From assembly GCA_963817335.1 (NCBI GenBank), contig CAWFNX010000001.1:1-64000 (forward strand): a stretch of 64,000 nt of DNA, given 5' to 3'. The translations under genes were made by a program, and so were the position numbers. Positions 8,119 to 15,425 of the stretch are shown piece by piece. The DNA comes from AV40 sp963817335 (lineage in GTDB: Bacteria > Verrucomicrobiota > Verrucomicrobiia > Chthoniobacterales > UBA10450). Position 1 is the stretch's first letter; every line of letters begins with the position of its first letter. The notes under the pieces were generated by a model. It saw only the letters and a program-made list of their open reading frames with translations. It was not told the DNA's origin and did no database searches.

Positions 8119-9195
8119 ATGGACTTTGAGCCTCTCATTCAACGCAAACGCGAACGGTTCGAGCAACTCGAGGGCGAGATTGCCGATCCGAATCTTTTCG
8201 ATAATCGCAAGCGGGCGGGCGAGATCATGCGCGAGCACGCGAGCATTAAGGGCTTGCTGGCGACGTGGGACGAACTGGAAACCGCGCGAAAACAGCTCGA
8301 TGACAACCGCGAGTTGGCCAGTTCACGCGACGTCGAGATCGCTGCGATGGCCGACGATGAGATCCCGGATCTGGAAAAGCGAGTCGTCGATCTTGAGCGC
8401 GAATTGCAGATCGGTCTATTGCCGCCGGACGAAAACGCGAATCGCGACGCCATTGTCGAAATTCGCGCGGGCACCGGGGGCAGCGAGGCGGCCATTTTTG
8501 CAGCCGATCTATATAGAATGTACCACCGTTACGCCGAGTCGGCCGGCCTGAAGGCCGAAGATCTCGAATCAAGCGCCTCCGAGCTGGGCGGTTTGAAAGA
8601 AGTAATCTTTAAAGTTTCGGGCGAAGCCGTGTTCCGAAAACTCCGCTACGAGAGCGGGGTCCATCGGGTGCAACGCGTGCCCGCAACCGAAGCCCAGGGA
8701 AGGATTCATACTTCCACCGCAACGGTCGCGGTGCTGCCGGAAGCGGAAGATGTCGACATTGAATTGAAGCCGGAAGATTTGCGGATTGAAGTTTCACGCG
8801 CCGGCGGGCCAGGCGGCCAGGGGGTCAACACCACCGACTCGGCCGTTCAGGTTATGCACATTCCTACCGGAACCATTGTGCGTTGCCAGGATGGCCGCAG
8901 CCAGTTGAAGAACAAAGAAAAAGCGATGTCGATTTTGCGGGCTCGATTGTTGGAACGAAAACAGCGCGAGGAAGAGGAAAAATACAGCGCCCAGCGCCGG
9001 GGCCAGATCGGGACCGGCGGCCGCGAAGAAAAAATCCGCACCTACAATTTTCCCCAGAACCGCCTCACCGACCATCGGATCGGATTGACTCTTTATAATC
9101 TGGATCGCGTGATCGATGGCGATCTCGAGGAAATGATCCAGGCGCTGCAAGCGGCCGACGTGGCGGAACGGTTAAAAGAATCTACAATCACGTGA
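8119..9195 (+). CDS. prfA: Peptide chain release factor 1
   Basis: The 358-residue class I release factor ends translation at UAA and UAG. The stop-codon tripeptide PAT is at 188-190 in RVPATEAQGRIHTS, and the peptidyl-hydrolysis GGQ is at 232-234 in AGGPGGQGVN, whose glutamine is the target of PrmC. The N-terminal domain 1 is helical with many charged residues. PAT rather than SPF in the recognition loop marks it as RF1 and not RF2. The start ATG 8119 gives MDFEPLIQRK, matching the usual RF1 length. The modifying enzyme gene prmC follows downstream on the same strand. Confidence 0.96.
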   Translation: MDFEPLIQRKRERFEQLEGEIADPNLFDNRKRAGEIMREHASIKGLLATWDELETARKQLDDNRELASSRDVEIAAMADDEIPDLEKRVVDLERELQIGLLPPDENANRDAIVEIRAGTGGSEAAIFAADLYRMYHRYAESAGLKAEDLESSASELGGLKEVIFKVSGEAVFRKLRYESGVHRVQRVPATEAQGRIHTSTATVAVLPEAEDVDIELKPEDLRIEVSRAGGPGGQGVNTTDSAVQVMHIPTGTIVRCQDGRSQLKNKEKAMSILRARLLERKQREEEEKYSAQRRGQIGTGGREEKIRTYNFPQNRLTDHRIGLTLYNLDRVIDGDLEEMIQALQAADVAERLKESTIT

Positions 9196-9209
9196 ATTTG
9201 CCACCGAGT

Positions 9210-9336
9210 GGTAGGGGCGGTTACGCTCCCGCTAGTTCATCCAGAATGTGCCCGCTTATGGATTGCCGCACACGGCATGATTCACCGAACCGCCCGCGGG
9301 CGACTCCGAGCCGGAGTGGCACGGTCAATCGCCCTC
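9210..9336. repeat. Composite REPIN-like element between prfA and prmC
   Basis: The stretch starts with GTAGGGGCGGTT and has the complementary arm AACCGCCC at 9288-9295. A small ACTCC/GGAGT hairpin follows, then GGTCAATCGCCC, which matches the distal arm of the REPIN-like element at 11865-11917. It looks like a REPIN whose stem arms are separated by about 65 bases. It is non-coding. Confidence 0.5.
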
Positions 9337-9361
9337 ACCTGGCGTTTGGGTTTCGCTGGAC

Positions 9362-10216
9362 ATGATAAATGCCAAAACGGTTCTGGAAGTGTTGCAATCC
9401 ACCACCGCTTACTTTGAAAGGCACAAGGTCGAAAGCCCGCGCTTGAATGCGGAGCATTTGATTGGGCACGTGCTGGGGAAGACCCGGATGGATCTTTATT
9501 TAGAGTTCGAACGAACGCTTTCCGAAGCGGAGCTGATTCCGCTCCGGGACCTGGTGAAACGTCGCGGCCAGGGCGAACCCCTTCAGCATTTGCTGGGCAC
9601 GGTCGAATTCTACGGACAAACATTCGCAATCGACAAACGCGCGCTCGTGCCGCGGCCGGAGACCGAGGAGCTCGTCGAGCTCCTCGGGTTAGAGATCAGA
9701 GGTCGGAAGTCAGAGATCAGAATTGTCGACGTCGGAACTGGGAGCGGGGTAATCGCGCTGAGCCTGGCGAAGGAATTTCCCGAAGCGGAAATTCTGGCAG
9801 TCGATATTTCGGAGGATGCACTGGCGCTCGCGAAGGAAAATGCGGCGCGACTTGGGTTAAGTGGGCGAGTTCAATTTCGAAAAGGCGACCTTCTCGAGAA
9901 TCTCGATGAAAGATTCGACCTGATCGTCGCGAACCTTCCGTACGTTTCCATGCAAGACCGACATATTCTCGCCCGCGAAGTGCTGCATGATCCAGACGTG
10001 GCGCTTTTTGCCGGACCGACCGGCGAGGAACTGGTGGGTCGCGTGATCGAGCAGGCGCCGGGGCATCTCAATGCGGGAGGCTTGCTTGCCTTGGAAATTG
10101 GGATCAATCAAAGTGAAGGATTAACCGGCCTTTTGCGTCAAAAAAATTATCACGACATCCAATCGAAAAAGGATTATTCAGGTATCACACGTTTCCTCTT
10201 AGCCAGGTATGGATAA
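9362..10216 (+). CDS. prmC: Release factor glutamine methyltransferase
   Basis: The 284-residue cytoplasmic enzyme methylates the glutamine of the GGQ motif in release factors, here presumably the adjacent prfA product. The N-terminal helical domain has PRLNAEHLIGHVLG and the GEPLQHLLG motif. The SAM loop is DVGTGSGVIAL (about 123-133). The substrate-binding tetrapeptide, usually NPPY, reads NLPY at 191-194, so the second position differs while Asn and Tyr are kept. Residues 110-120 are encoded by a degenerate tandem repeat (9691-9720) between the RPETEELV segment and the SAM strand. The stop codon overlaps the start of murA by 8 bases. Confidence 0.93.
   Translation: MINAKTVLEVLQSTTAYFERHKVESPRLNAEHLIGHVLGKTRMDLYLEFERTLSEAELIPLRDLVKRRGQGEPLQHLLGTVEFYGQTFAIDKRALVPRPETEELVELLGLEIRGRKSEIRIVDVGTGSGVIALSLAKEFPEAEILAVDISEDALALAKENAARLGLSGRVQFRKGDLLENLDERFDLIVANLPYVSMQDRHILAREVLHDPDVALFAGPTGEELVGRVIEQAPGHLNAGGLLALEIGINQSEGLTGLLRQKNYHDIQSKKDYSGITRFLLARYG
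9691..9720. repeat. In-frame degenerate repeat inside prmC (GATCAGAGGTC family)
   Basis: AGAGATCAGA, GGTCGGAAGT and CAGAGATCAG follow each other as imperfect copies of a roughly 10-base unit. The stretch is a multiple of three and is read through as residues LEIRGRKSEIR, placed just before the first strand of the methyltransferase fold, where an insertion would be tolerated. Confidence 0.65.
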
Positions 10217-11468
10217 GATCCGTATTCACGGTGGGCGACCGCTGAGCGGTTCGATCAAGGTCAGCGGCTCGAAGAATTCTGCCTTGCCGATCCTGGCCGC
10301 GACGTTGCTCACGAAGGACCCTTGCACGATTCGGCGCGTCCCGGATTTGAGCGACACGAATTACATGCTTCAAATTCTGAAGCATCTCGGGGCGGAAGTG
10401 GAACGCGCCAGCGGCACGGTGACGATCGCGGCTGCGAAAATTGATTCAATCGCGCCCTACGACGTCGTTCGGAGAATGCGTGCGTCAGTTTGCGTGCTCG
10501 GCCCATTGCTCGGCCGCTGCAAGGAAGCGACGGTTTCCATGCCCGGCGGCTGCGTGATCGGAGATCGCCCGATTGATTTGCATTTGAAGGGGTTCGAAGC
10601 GCTCGGGGCGGCCGTGCGGGTGGAAGGCGGCAACATCAAAGTTTTCGCGCCTAAACTAAAAGGCGCGGTGGTCGATTTGAAAGGCAAGTTTGGGCCGACC
10701 GTTCTCGGAACCGACAACGTGATAATGGCGGCGGCGCTCGCTGACGGCACGACGGTGATCGATGACGCGGCCCAGGAGCCGGAAGTCGTCGACCTGGCAA
10801 ATTTCCTGAACAAGATGGGCGCGAAGATTGAAGGCGCCGGCACGCGGCGAATTATCATTGAAGGAGTGAAGGAGCTGCATGGCGCCGAGCACGACATCAT
10901 CCCGGACCGGATTGAAGCCGGAACGTTTCTGGTCGCAGGCGCGATTTGCGGCAAGGGCGTGACGATCAAGCGCGCCGAGCCGTCCCATCTGACCGCGGTA
11001 ATCGATGCGCTTCAGAACTGCGGATATCGGATCGCGGTCGAGGACAAATCGGTTTCAGTCTCTCCGAATGGCACCGCTAAACCGTTAAACATCGCGACGG
11101 AATGTTACCCCGGCTTTCCGACCGACATGCAGGCGCAAATGTGCGCCCTGCTTTCCACCACCCGTGGCTCGAGTTCGATCACCGAAAACATTTTCCCGCA
11201 ACGCTACATGCACGTCGCAGAGATGAAGCGAATGGGCGCACATATGGAATTGGAAGGCGCGATCGCTCGCATCGAGGGGGTGGATCGACTTCTGGGCGCG
11301 CCGGTGATGGCGAGTGATCTGCGAGCGTCCGCCGCGCTGGTGCTTGCCGGATTAAAGGCCGAAGGAATCACTGAAGTCAGCCGTGTTTACCATATCGATC
11401 GCGGTTACGAACACTTGGATGAAAAACTAAGCGAGCTCGGGGCCGAGATTGAGCGAGTAAAAGCGTAA
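10209..11468 (+). CDS. murA: UDP-N-acetylglucosamine 1-carboxyvinyltransferase
   Basis: The 419-residue cytoplasmic enzyme transfers enolpyruvate from PEP to UDP-GlcNAc, the first committed step of peptidoglycan synthesis. The N-terminus GSIKVSGSKNSALPILAA is the classical substrate-binding segment. Cys115 in MPGGCVIGDRPIDLH is the active-site cysteine that fosfomycin alkylates, so the Asp form found in some resistant lineages is not present. Length and the closing segment VYHIDRGYEHLDEKL are typical. It overlaps prmC by 8 bases and DUF4870 follows 3 bases after, indicating one transcript. Confidence 0.97.
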   Translation: MDKIRIHGGRPLSGSIKVSGSKNSALPILAATLLTKDPCTIRRVPDLSDTNYMLQILKHLGAEVERASGTVTIAAAKIDSIAPYDVVRRMRASVCVLGPLLGRCKEATVSMPGGCVIGDRPIDLHLKGFEALGAAVRVEGGNIKVFAPKLKGAVVDLKGKFGPTVLGTDNVIMAAALADGTTVIDDAAQEPEVVDLANFLNKMGAKIEGAGTRRIIIEGVKELHGAEHDIIPDRIEAGTFLVAGAICGKGVTIKRAEPSHLTAVIDALQNCGYRIAVEDKSVSVSPNGTAKPLNIATECYPGFPTDMQAQMCALLSTTRGSSSITENIFPQRYMHVAEMKRMGAHMELEGAIARIEGVDRLLGAPVMASDLRASAALVLAGLKAEGITEVSRVYHIDRGYEHLDEKLSELGAEIERVKA

Positions 11469-11471
11469 GAC

Positions 11472-11864
11472 ATGAACGAAACCCAACCTGCTTCCACGCC
11501 GCCGCCCGTTCCAGCGTCATCCACCTCATCCGAAATCCGCAACTGGTGCGTGCTCTGTCACGCCAGCGCATTGCTCGGATTGTTCTTCCATTTTTTCGGA
11601 CATTTGCTCGGTCCGCTCATCGTCTGGTTGATCAAGCGAGACTTGTCTCCTGAAATCGACGCCAATGGAAAAGAATCACTGAATTTTCAGCTCTCCATGC
11701 TGATCTACGATGTGGTCGCCGGGATCCTTTGTATCGTGTTGATCGGTATTCCGATTCTGATCGCGCTTTGGGTTTTGAACACGGTGCTGGTGATCATTGC
11801 CTCAATTAAGACAGGTGAGGGCAAGTTCTACCGTTATCCGCTTACGATCCGGTTCTTCAGCTAA
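11472..11864 (+). CDS. DUF4870 family membrane protein
   Basis: The 130-residue protein has a Pro/Ser-rich N-terminal tail of about 22 residues and then three hydrophobic segments: about 28-52, 75-95 and 97-112. The motif LGPLIVWLIKRDLSPEIDANGKE followed by LNFQLS is typical of DUF4870 (Tic20-like) inner-membrane proteins of unknown function. It is the last gene of the rpmE-prfA-prmC-murA group, starting 3 bases after murA. A REPIN-like element begins directly after its stop and may act as a transcript end. Confidence 0.85.
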   Translation: MNETQPASTPPPVPASSTSSEIRNWCVLCHASALLGLFFHFFGHLLGPLIVWLIKRDLSPEIDANGKESLNFQLSMLIYDVVAGILCIVLIGIPILIALWVLNTVLVIIASIKTGEGKFYRYPLTIRFFS

Positions 11865-11917
11865 GGTAGAGGCGGCTCACCGAGCCGCCATGGCGATTGA
11901 GGTCAATCGCCGCTACC
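11865..11917. repeat. REPIN-like double hairpin between DUF4870 gene and nfo
   Basis: Two hairpins are enclosed by an outer pairing. GGTAG (11865-11869) pairs with CTACC (11913-11917). Inside are GGCGGCTC/GAGCCGCC (11871-11889, loop ACC) and GGCGATTGA/TCAATCGCC (11892-11911). The GTAG head at one end and CTAC at the other is the REPIN arrangement of two inverted REPs. The stop codon of nfo lies inside the second hairpin. Confidence 0.75.
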
Positions 11918-12811
11918 TACTAATTCGCGCAGCATTTTCAGGTTCTCGACGTCTTCGCGCATCTCTTTGCCTTTTGGCGTTTCGAGAACTTTCGGGATTT
12001 TTCGAAATCGTCGATCGCGCATGATGAATCGAAACGCGTCGAGACCAATCTGTCCCTTGCCGATGTGCTCATGCCGATCCACTCGCGAACCGCGCGCGGT
12101 TTTGGAATCGTTCGCGTGAATCGCAACGAGTCGATCTAGTCCGATCGCGCGATCGAGCTCCCGAAATGTTTGTCTAACGCCCGCTTCGGAGCCGATGTCG
12201 TAACCGGCCGCGAAAACGTGGGCGGTATCGAGACAAACGCAAAGCCGTTCCGGTTCGCGGACGTTCTCTATAATATAAGAGATTTGTTCGAAACTGTGCC
12301 CGAGACAGGAACCTTGACCGGCAGTGGTTTCGAGGGCGATCCGCGTCTTCACTTTCGGAATTTTGCGAAATACCCGATCGATGGAGTTCACGATCTTCTC
12401 CAGGCCAGCTTCCTCGCCAGCGCCGAGGTGTGCGCCCGGATGCAAGACCAGGAACGGCAGCTCAAGTTGATCGGCTCGGATCAATTCCTCGGAAAGCGCG
12501 CGAATCGAATTCGCCAGAAACTGCGGATTCGTGGCTGCCGGATTAATGAGATAATTCGCGTGAGCGAAAATCGACAACAGGTCGCGGCGTTGTCGATGTT
12601 CGAGGAAGGCGCGGATCTCCTCGGGCGCGAGCGGGCGCGCGAACCATTGCATGTTGTTCTTCACGAACATCTGGATGGCGGTGCAGTTAATTGAGCAACC
12701 GCGCTCGATCGCGGTGTGCACGCCGCCGGCAATTGACATGTGCGCGCCGACCAGAATTTCCAGTTTCGAATTGCCGATTGCCGATTTTCTCCGGCGCTTC
12801 CCCTCAGCCAC
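11903..12811 (-). CDS. nfo: Endonuclease IV (AP endonuclease)
   Basis: The product (302 residues from this start) is a TIM-barrel, zinc-dependent AP endonuclease of base-excision repair. Metal-ligand and family motifs appear in order: LVGAHMSIAGG, FAHANYLIN, LHPGAHLG, ETTAGQG, CLDTAHVFAAGYD, HANDSK, RVDRHEHIGKG and LETPK. The start is uncertain. A GTG at 12811 overlaps the upstream esterase stop by 8 bases, and an ATG at 12883 would overlap more deeply. Conserved sequence begins only about 18 residues after the GTG, and the intervening residues are encoded partly by a degenerate repeat (12766-12790). The stop TGA (11905-11903) and the last residues come from a REPIN-like element. Confidence 0.92.
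   Translation of the reverse strand: MAEGKRRRKSAIGNSKLEILVGAHMSIAGGVHTAIERGCSINCTAIQMFVKNNMQWFARPLAPEEIRAFLEHRQRRDLLSIFAHANYLINPAATNPQFLANSIRALSEELIRADQLELPFLVLHPGAHLGAGEEAGLEKIVNSIDRVFRKIPKVKTRIALETTAGQGSCLGHSFEQISYIIENVREPERLCVCLDTAHVFAAGYDIGSEAGVRQTFRELDRAIGLDRLVAIHANDSKTARGSRVDRHEHIGKGQIGLDAFRFIMRDRRFRKIPKVLETPKGKEMREDVENLKMLRELVGSGD
12766..12790. repeat. Degenerate repeat at the nfo N-terminus (ATTGCCG/ATCGAAA family)
   Basis: On the plus strand, ATTGCCG is repeated next to TTCGAATTG and GATTTTC. It is the same text family as the repeat at 57451-57534. It is translated in frame as part of RKSAIGNSKLE ahead of the first conserved nfo residues. Confidence 0.6.
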
Positions 12812-13520
12812 AGATCTTTGACAGATATTGTGGCAACATGTCGCGCCAGTAATTCCAATCGTGGCCGCGCCATTTCCCGTCATCGAGCCAGTGCTGAATG
12901 CCTTTGGAATTTAAGATCTCGGAGAGTCGATACGATTCGTGGCGAGTGTTGTCCCATTCGCCGGTGCCGATGATGATGCCCATGTGGTTGTATTTCCATG
13001 GGTCGGTCACATTCGGCAGATATTGGTAGGGGCTGTTGAAGTAAATGTTGTCGTCCCAGTAGCCGTTGAAAAAGTCGCTGATGTCGAACGAGCCGCTCAA
13101 CGAAATGACATGACTGACCATGTCCGGATAGCGAAACGCAACGTTGGCTGCGTGATAAGCGCCGAGACTGGCGCCGCACACCGCGACGCGATGGCAATGA
13201 CATTCTTTTCGCGCCAGATCGAACACGTCATTCACGATGACTCGTTCGTAAGCGTTGTGCGTTTTCATCCGGTCAGCTGGATGGATTTCCTTGTTGTAGA
13301 AACTTTCGAGATCGATCGCGTCCGGGCAGTAGACAGTGACCTTGCCGGCATCGACAAAGCTGGCGACCGCTCCGACCAATCCGAAGTCCTTAACCTGGTA
13401 ATAACGACCAAAGGAAGTCGGATAAAGAATCAACGGCAGCCCGCCGCCATTTCCGAAGGCGAGCATTTCAAAATCGCGACTGAGCCACGGCGTGTACCAA
13501 CGGATGTAACGTTCGTTCAT
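12804..13520 (-). CDS. Esterase of alpha/beta hydrolase fold
   Basis: The 238-residue protein lacks a signal peptide and resembles the putative esterase family (esterase D-like). The nucleophile elbow CGASLGAYHA is near residue 115. The GTGEWDN segment and a C-terminal GHDWNYWRDMLPQYL supply the likely acid and histidine. The NGGGLPLILYPTSFGRYYQVKD region would form the oxyanion side. The substrate is not evident. It is divergent from another esterase-fold gene across 157 bases and slightly overlaps nfo downstream. Confidence 0.82.
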   Translation of the reverse strand: MNERYIRWYTPWLSRDFEMLAFGNGGGLPLILYPTSFGRYYQVKDFGLVGAVASFVDAGKVTVYCPDAIDLESFYNKEIHPADRMKTHNAYERVIVNDVFDLARKECHCHRVAVCGASLGAYHAANVAFRYPDMVSHVISLSGSFDISDFFNGYWDDNIYFNSPYQYLPNVTDPWKYNHMGIIIGTGEWDNTRHESYRLSEILNSKGIQHWLDDGKWRGHDWNYWRDMLPQYLSKICG

Positions 13521-13530
13521 TTAAGAGTTC

Positions 13531-13610
13531 TCTGACAGAATCGACAAAATTGTTGAAACTGGGCTGTGACGGGGACATTCCGATTCATTCTGTCCGTTCT
13601 GTCAAAATAA
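13531..13610. repeat. Inverted TTCTGTCA repeats in the divergent esterase promoter region
   Basis: TGACAGAA (13533-13540) and TTCTGTCA (13597-13604) form an 8-base inverted repeat. The second arm is part of the tandem text TTCTGTCCGTTCTGTC. The stretch lies between two divergently transcribed esterase genes. It could be an operator for a dimeric regulator or another degenerate tandem repeat. Confidence 0.4.
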
Positions 13611-13677
13611 TTTCGCTTTTGTCGAACCTCTCGGCGGTGGACAAGGTCGACATCTTCAACGAAGCATCTCGTTTTCC

Positions 13678-14487
13678 ATGCCGAAACACACTCTCACCGG
13701 AAACATTAAACGCCATCGGGCGTTTCCGTCGAAGGTCCTGGGGAACCGGCGCGATGTGCTGGTTTATCTGCCGCCGGGGTATTCCCGATTTTCGCGCCGA
13801 CGTTATCCGGTGTTGTATTTGCACGACGGCCAAAACGTTTTCGACGCTGCAACTTCATTCGCTGGAGTGGAGTGGGGAGTCGATGAAACCGCGCAGCGAT
13901 TGATTCGACACAAATTGATCGAGCCACTCATCATCGTGGCGGTGTCCAATCTGGGTGAAGAGCGCATTCACGAGTACGCGCCAACGCAGGGAGTGATCAC
14001 GCCGCATGATCGACCGAAAAAATGGAGCCGTGGCCTGGCCGGTCTTTATGGACGCTTCCTCATTGATGAATTGAAGCCGTTCGTCGACCGAAAATACCGG
14101 ACGAAACCGGAAGCGGAGTTTACCGGTCTCGGTGGTTCGTCGCTCGGTGGATTGGCGACGTTAGCGATTGGAATTATTTTTTGGGAAACATTTACGCGTT
14201 TGCTGGTGATGTCGCCGTCGGTTTGGTGGGACGACTTTGCGATCATCCAAATCCTTGGATTCGTTAGACAGAAACCGCCGCTGAAAATCTGGCTCGATAT
14301 GGGGACTGCCGAACCGGGTTGGGAACAAGTGCACGATCTCCGCGATGCGCTGATTGACCGAGGTTGGCGACCGGACGTCGATCTTAAATATATGGAAGCG
14401 GAGGGCGCCGGTCACAATGAAGGGGCCTGGGCCGCCCGGGTTGAACCGGCATTACGTTTTCTGTTCCCACCGGAATTGCGCCGGTGA
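13678..14487 (+). CDS. Putative esterase (alpha/beta hydrolase, Fes/EsterD type)
   Basis: The 269-residue cytoplasmic-looking protein has RRDVLVYLPPGY and YPVLYLHDGQNVFD near the N-terminus, both hallmarks of the putative-esterase family that includes enterochelin esterase and esterase D. The nucleophile lies in GLGGSSLGGLATLA (about 150-163), the acid is probably in WLDMGTAE, and the histidine is in GAGHNEGAWAAR. It is divergent from another esterase gene and convergent with a hypothetical exported protein. A hairpin at 14522-14550 follows it. Confidence 0.85.
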   Translation: MPKHTLTGNIKRHRAFPSKVLGNRRDVLVYLPPGYSRFSRRRYPVLYLHDGQNVFDAATSFAGVEWGVDETAQRLIRHKLIEPLIIVAVSNLGEERIHEYAPTQGVITPHDRPKKWSRGLAGLYGRFLIDELKPFVDRKYRTKPEAEFTGLGGSSLGGLATLAIGIIFWETFTRLLVMSPSVWWDDFAIIQILGFVRQKPPLKIWLDMGTAEPGWEQVHDLRDALIDRGWRPDVDLKYMEAEGAGHNEGAWAARVEPALRFLFPPELRR

Positions 14488-14521
14488 CGTGACGCTGCAC
14501 AATTTGTCGAAGATTAATGAT

Positions 14522-14550
14522 AAACTCGACCGAAATTATCGGTCAAGTTT
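14522..14550. terminator. Bidirectional hairpin between convergent genes
   Basis: AAACTCGACCGA (14522-14533) pairs with TCGGTCAAGTTT (14539-14550) with one mismatch and a 5-base AATTA loop. It lies between two convergent genes, and the A/T-rich stem ends give short runs on both sides. The T run is only three, so efficiency is uncertain. Confidence 0.55.
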
Positions 14551-14594
14551 CCGCTAGGGCGTAACTTATTTTGGAGGCGTTTTTCTTCGAAAAA

Positions 14595-15419
14595 TTACTG
14601 CAAAGCTTTACCGTAAACTTCAAAAACGCGGGTGAAGCCGCCAGCGAATTCCTGGTCTTTCTCGAAACTGAATTCTTGTTTCTCCGACAACCACTCCAAA
14701 TGGCGCGGTCCATCCGGATGGTTTGGGTCGTAAACCAGATAATGATCGCTGCCGTTGGAAGAGCGGGGCCGGCGGTGTTTGTAAACCAGGACCGAGTGAT
14801 TGATGTGCAGAATTGGAAAATCGGACAGGTAGGCGATGAAGAATTGGCCGCGACCGAGCGCTTGTTCGAGACGGTCGTGTGTTTTCACCTGATATTTTTT
14901 GTCGTGCAGATAGAACATTCGCGCATTTCCAGGCCGCAAATAGACGACCCAGCCAAGGCCGATGTTCCGCTGCATTAACTCCGTTTTGTTCTGGCTGAGA
15001 TCGCGTAGATCACGGTAACCCGGAATCACGACGCGTTTTTCCGCCGGCAATGGATCATGCCAAGGTTGGCGACGGGTCACGTCGCGGATGCGCTTCGTCA
15101 ACTCGCGATCGCCCACGCGCGGGGCTTTCGGTTCGAAGCGGGCGAACTTGTAAAACTGCTCGACCGTCCGGGTCATTACGAAACAGCGACGGGAGTAATG
15201 ATGGCCGAACTGGTTTTTGTGCGAAACAATGTGACCGTTCTCATACGTAAAGACGGTCCAGTTTGCGAAGGAAAGCGTATCGCGATTGTAATTGAAACCT
15301 TCAGCTGAGCCTGCCTCGGCCGCTGAGAGCGCGACAAAAATGGCGGCAATGATTCCCCAAAGTCGACCCGCCTGGGCGAGGCTACGGCGTGGCAGGCAAA
15401 CTCCGAATCGCGTCATCAC
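14595..15419 (-). CDS. Exported protein of unknown function
   Basis: I do not recognise this 274-residue protein. It starts with a basic stretch and a hydrophobic segment (about 18-36) ending AEAGSAEG, consistent with a signal peptide. The mature part is rich in His, Arg and Tyr. Cys79 (YSRRCFVM), His208 (LHINHSVLVY) and Asp231 (HYLVYDPNHP) come in the order Cys-His-Asp/Asn, and the HSVLVY and YLVYDPN strands resemble papain-like C39 folds. That is only a structural guess. It begins 6 bases after accA on the same strand and is probably co-transcribed. Confidence 0.65.
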   Translation of the reverse strand: MMTRFGVCLPRRSLAQAGRLWGIIAAIFVALSAAEAGSAEGFNYNRDTLSFANWTVFTYENGHIVSHKNQFGHHYSRRCFVMTRTVEQFYKFARFEPKAPRVGDRELTKRIRDVTRRQPWHDPLPAEKRVVIPGYRDLRDLSQNKTELMQRNIGLGWVVYLRPGNARMFYLHDKKYQVKTHDRLEQALGRGQFFIAYLSDFPILHINHSVLVYKHRRPRSSNGSDHYLVYDPNHPDGPRHLEWLSEKQEFSFEKDQEFAGGFTRVFEVYGKALQ

Positions 15420-15425
15420 TGATAA

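Noticed and set aside
11903..12883. nfo starting at ATG 12883
   Set aside because: It would overlap the upstream esterase gene by about 80 bases and add Cys/Thr-rich residues not seen in Nfo. GTG 12811 is more economical, though still unproven.
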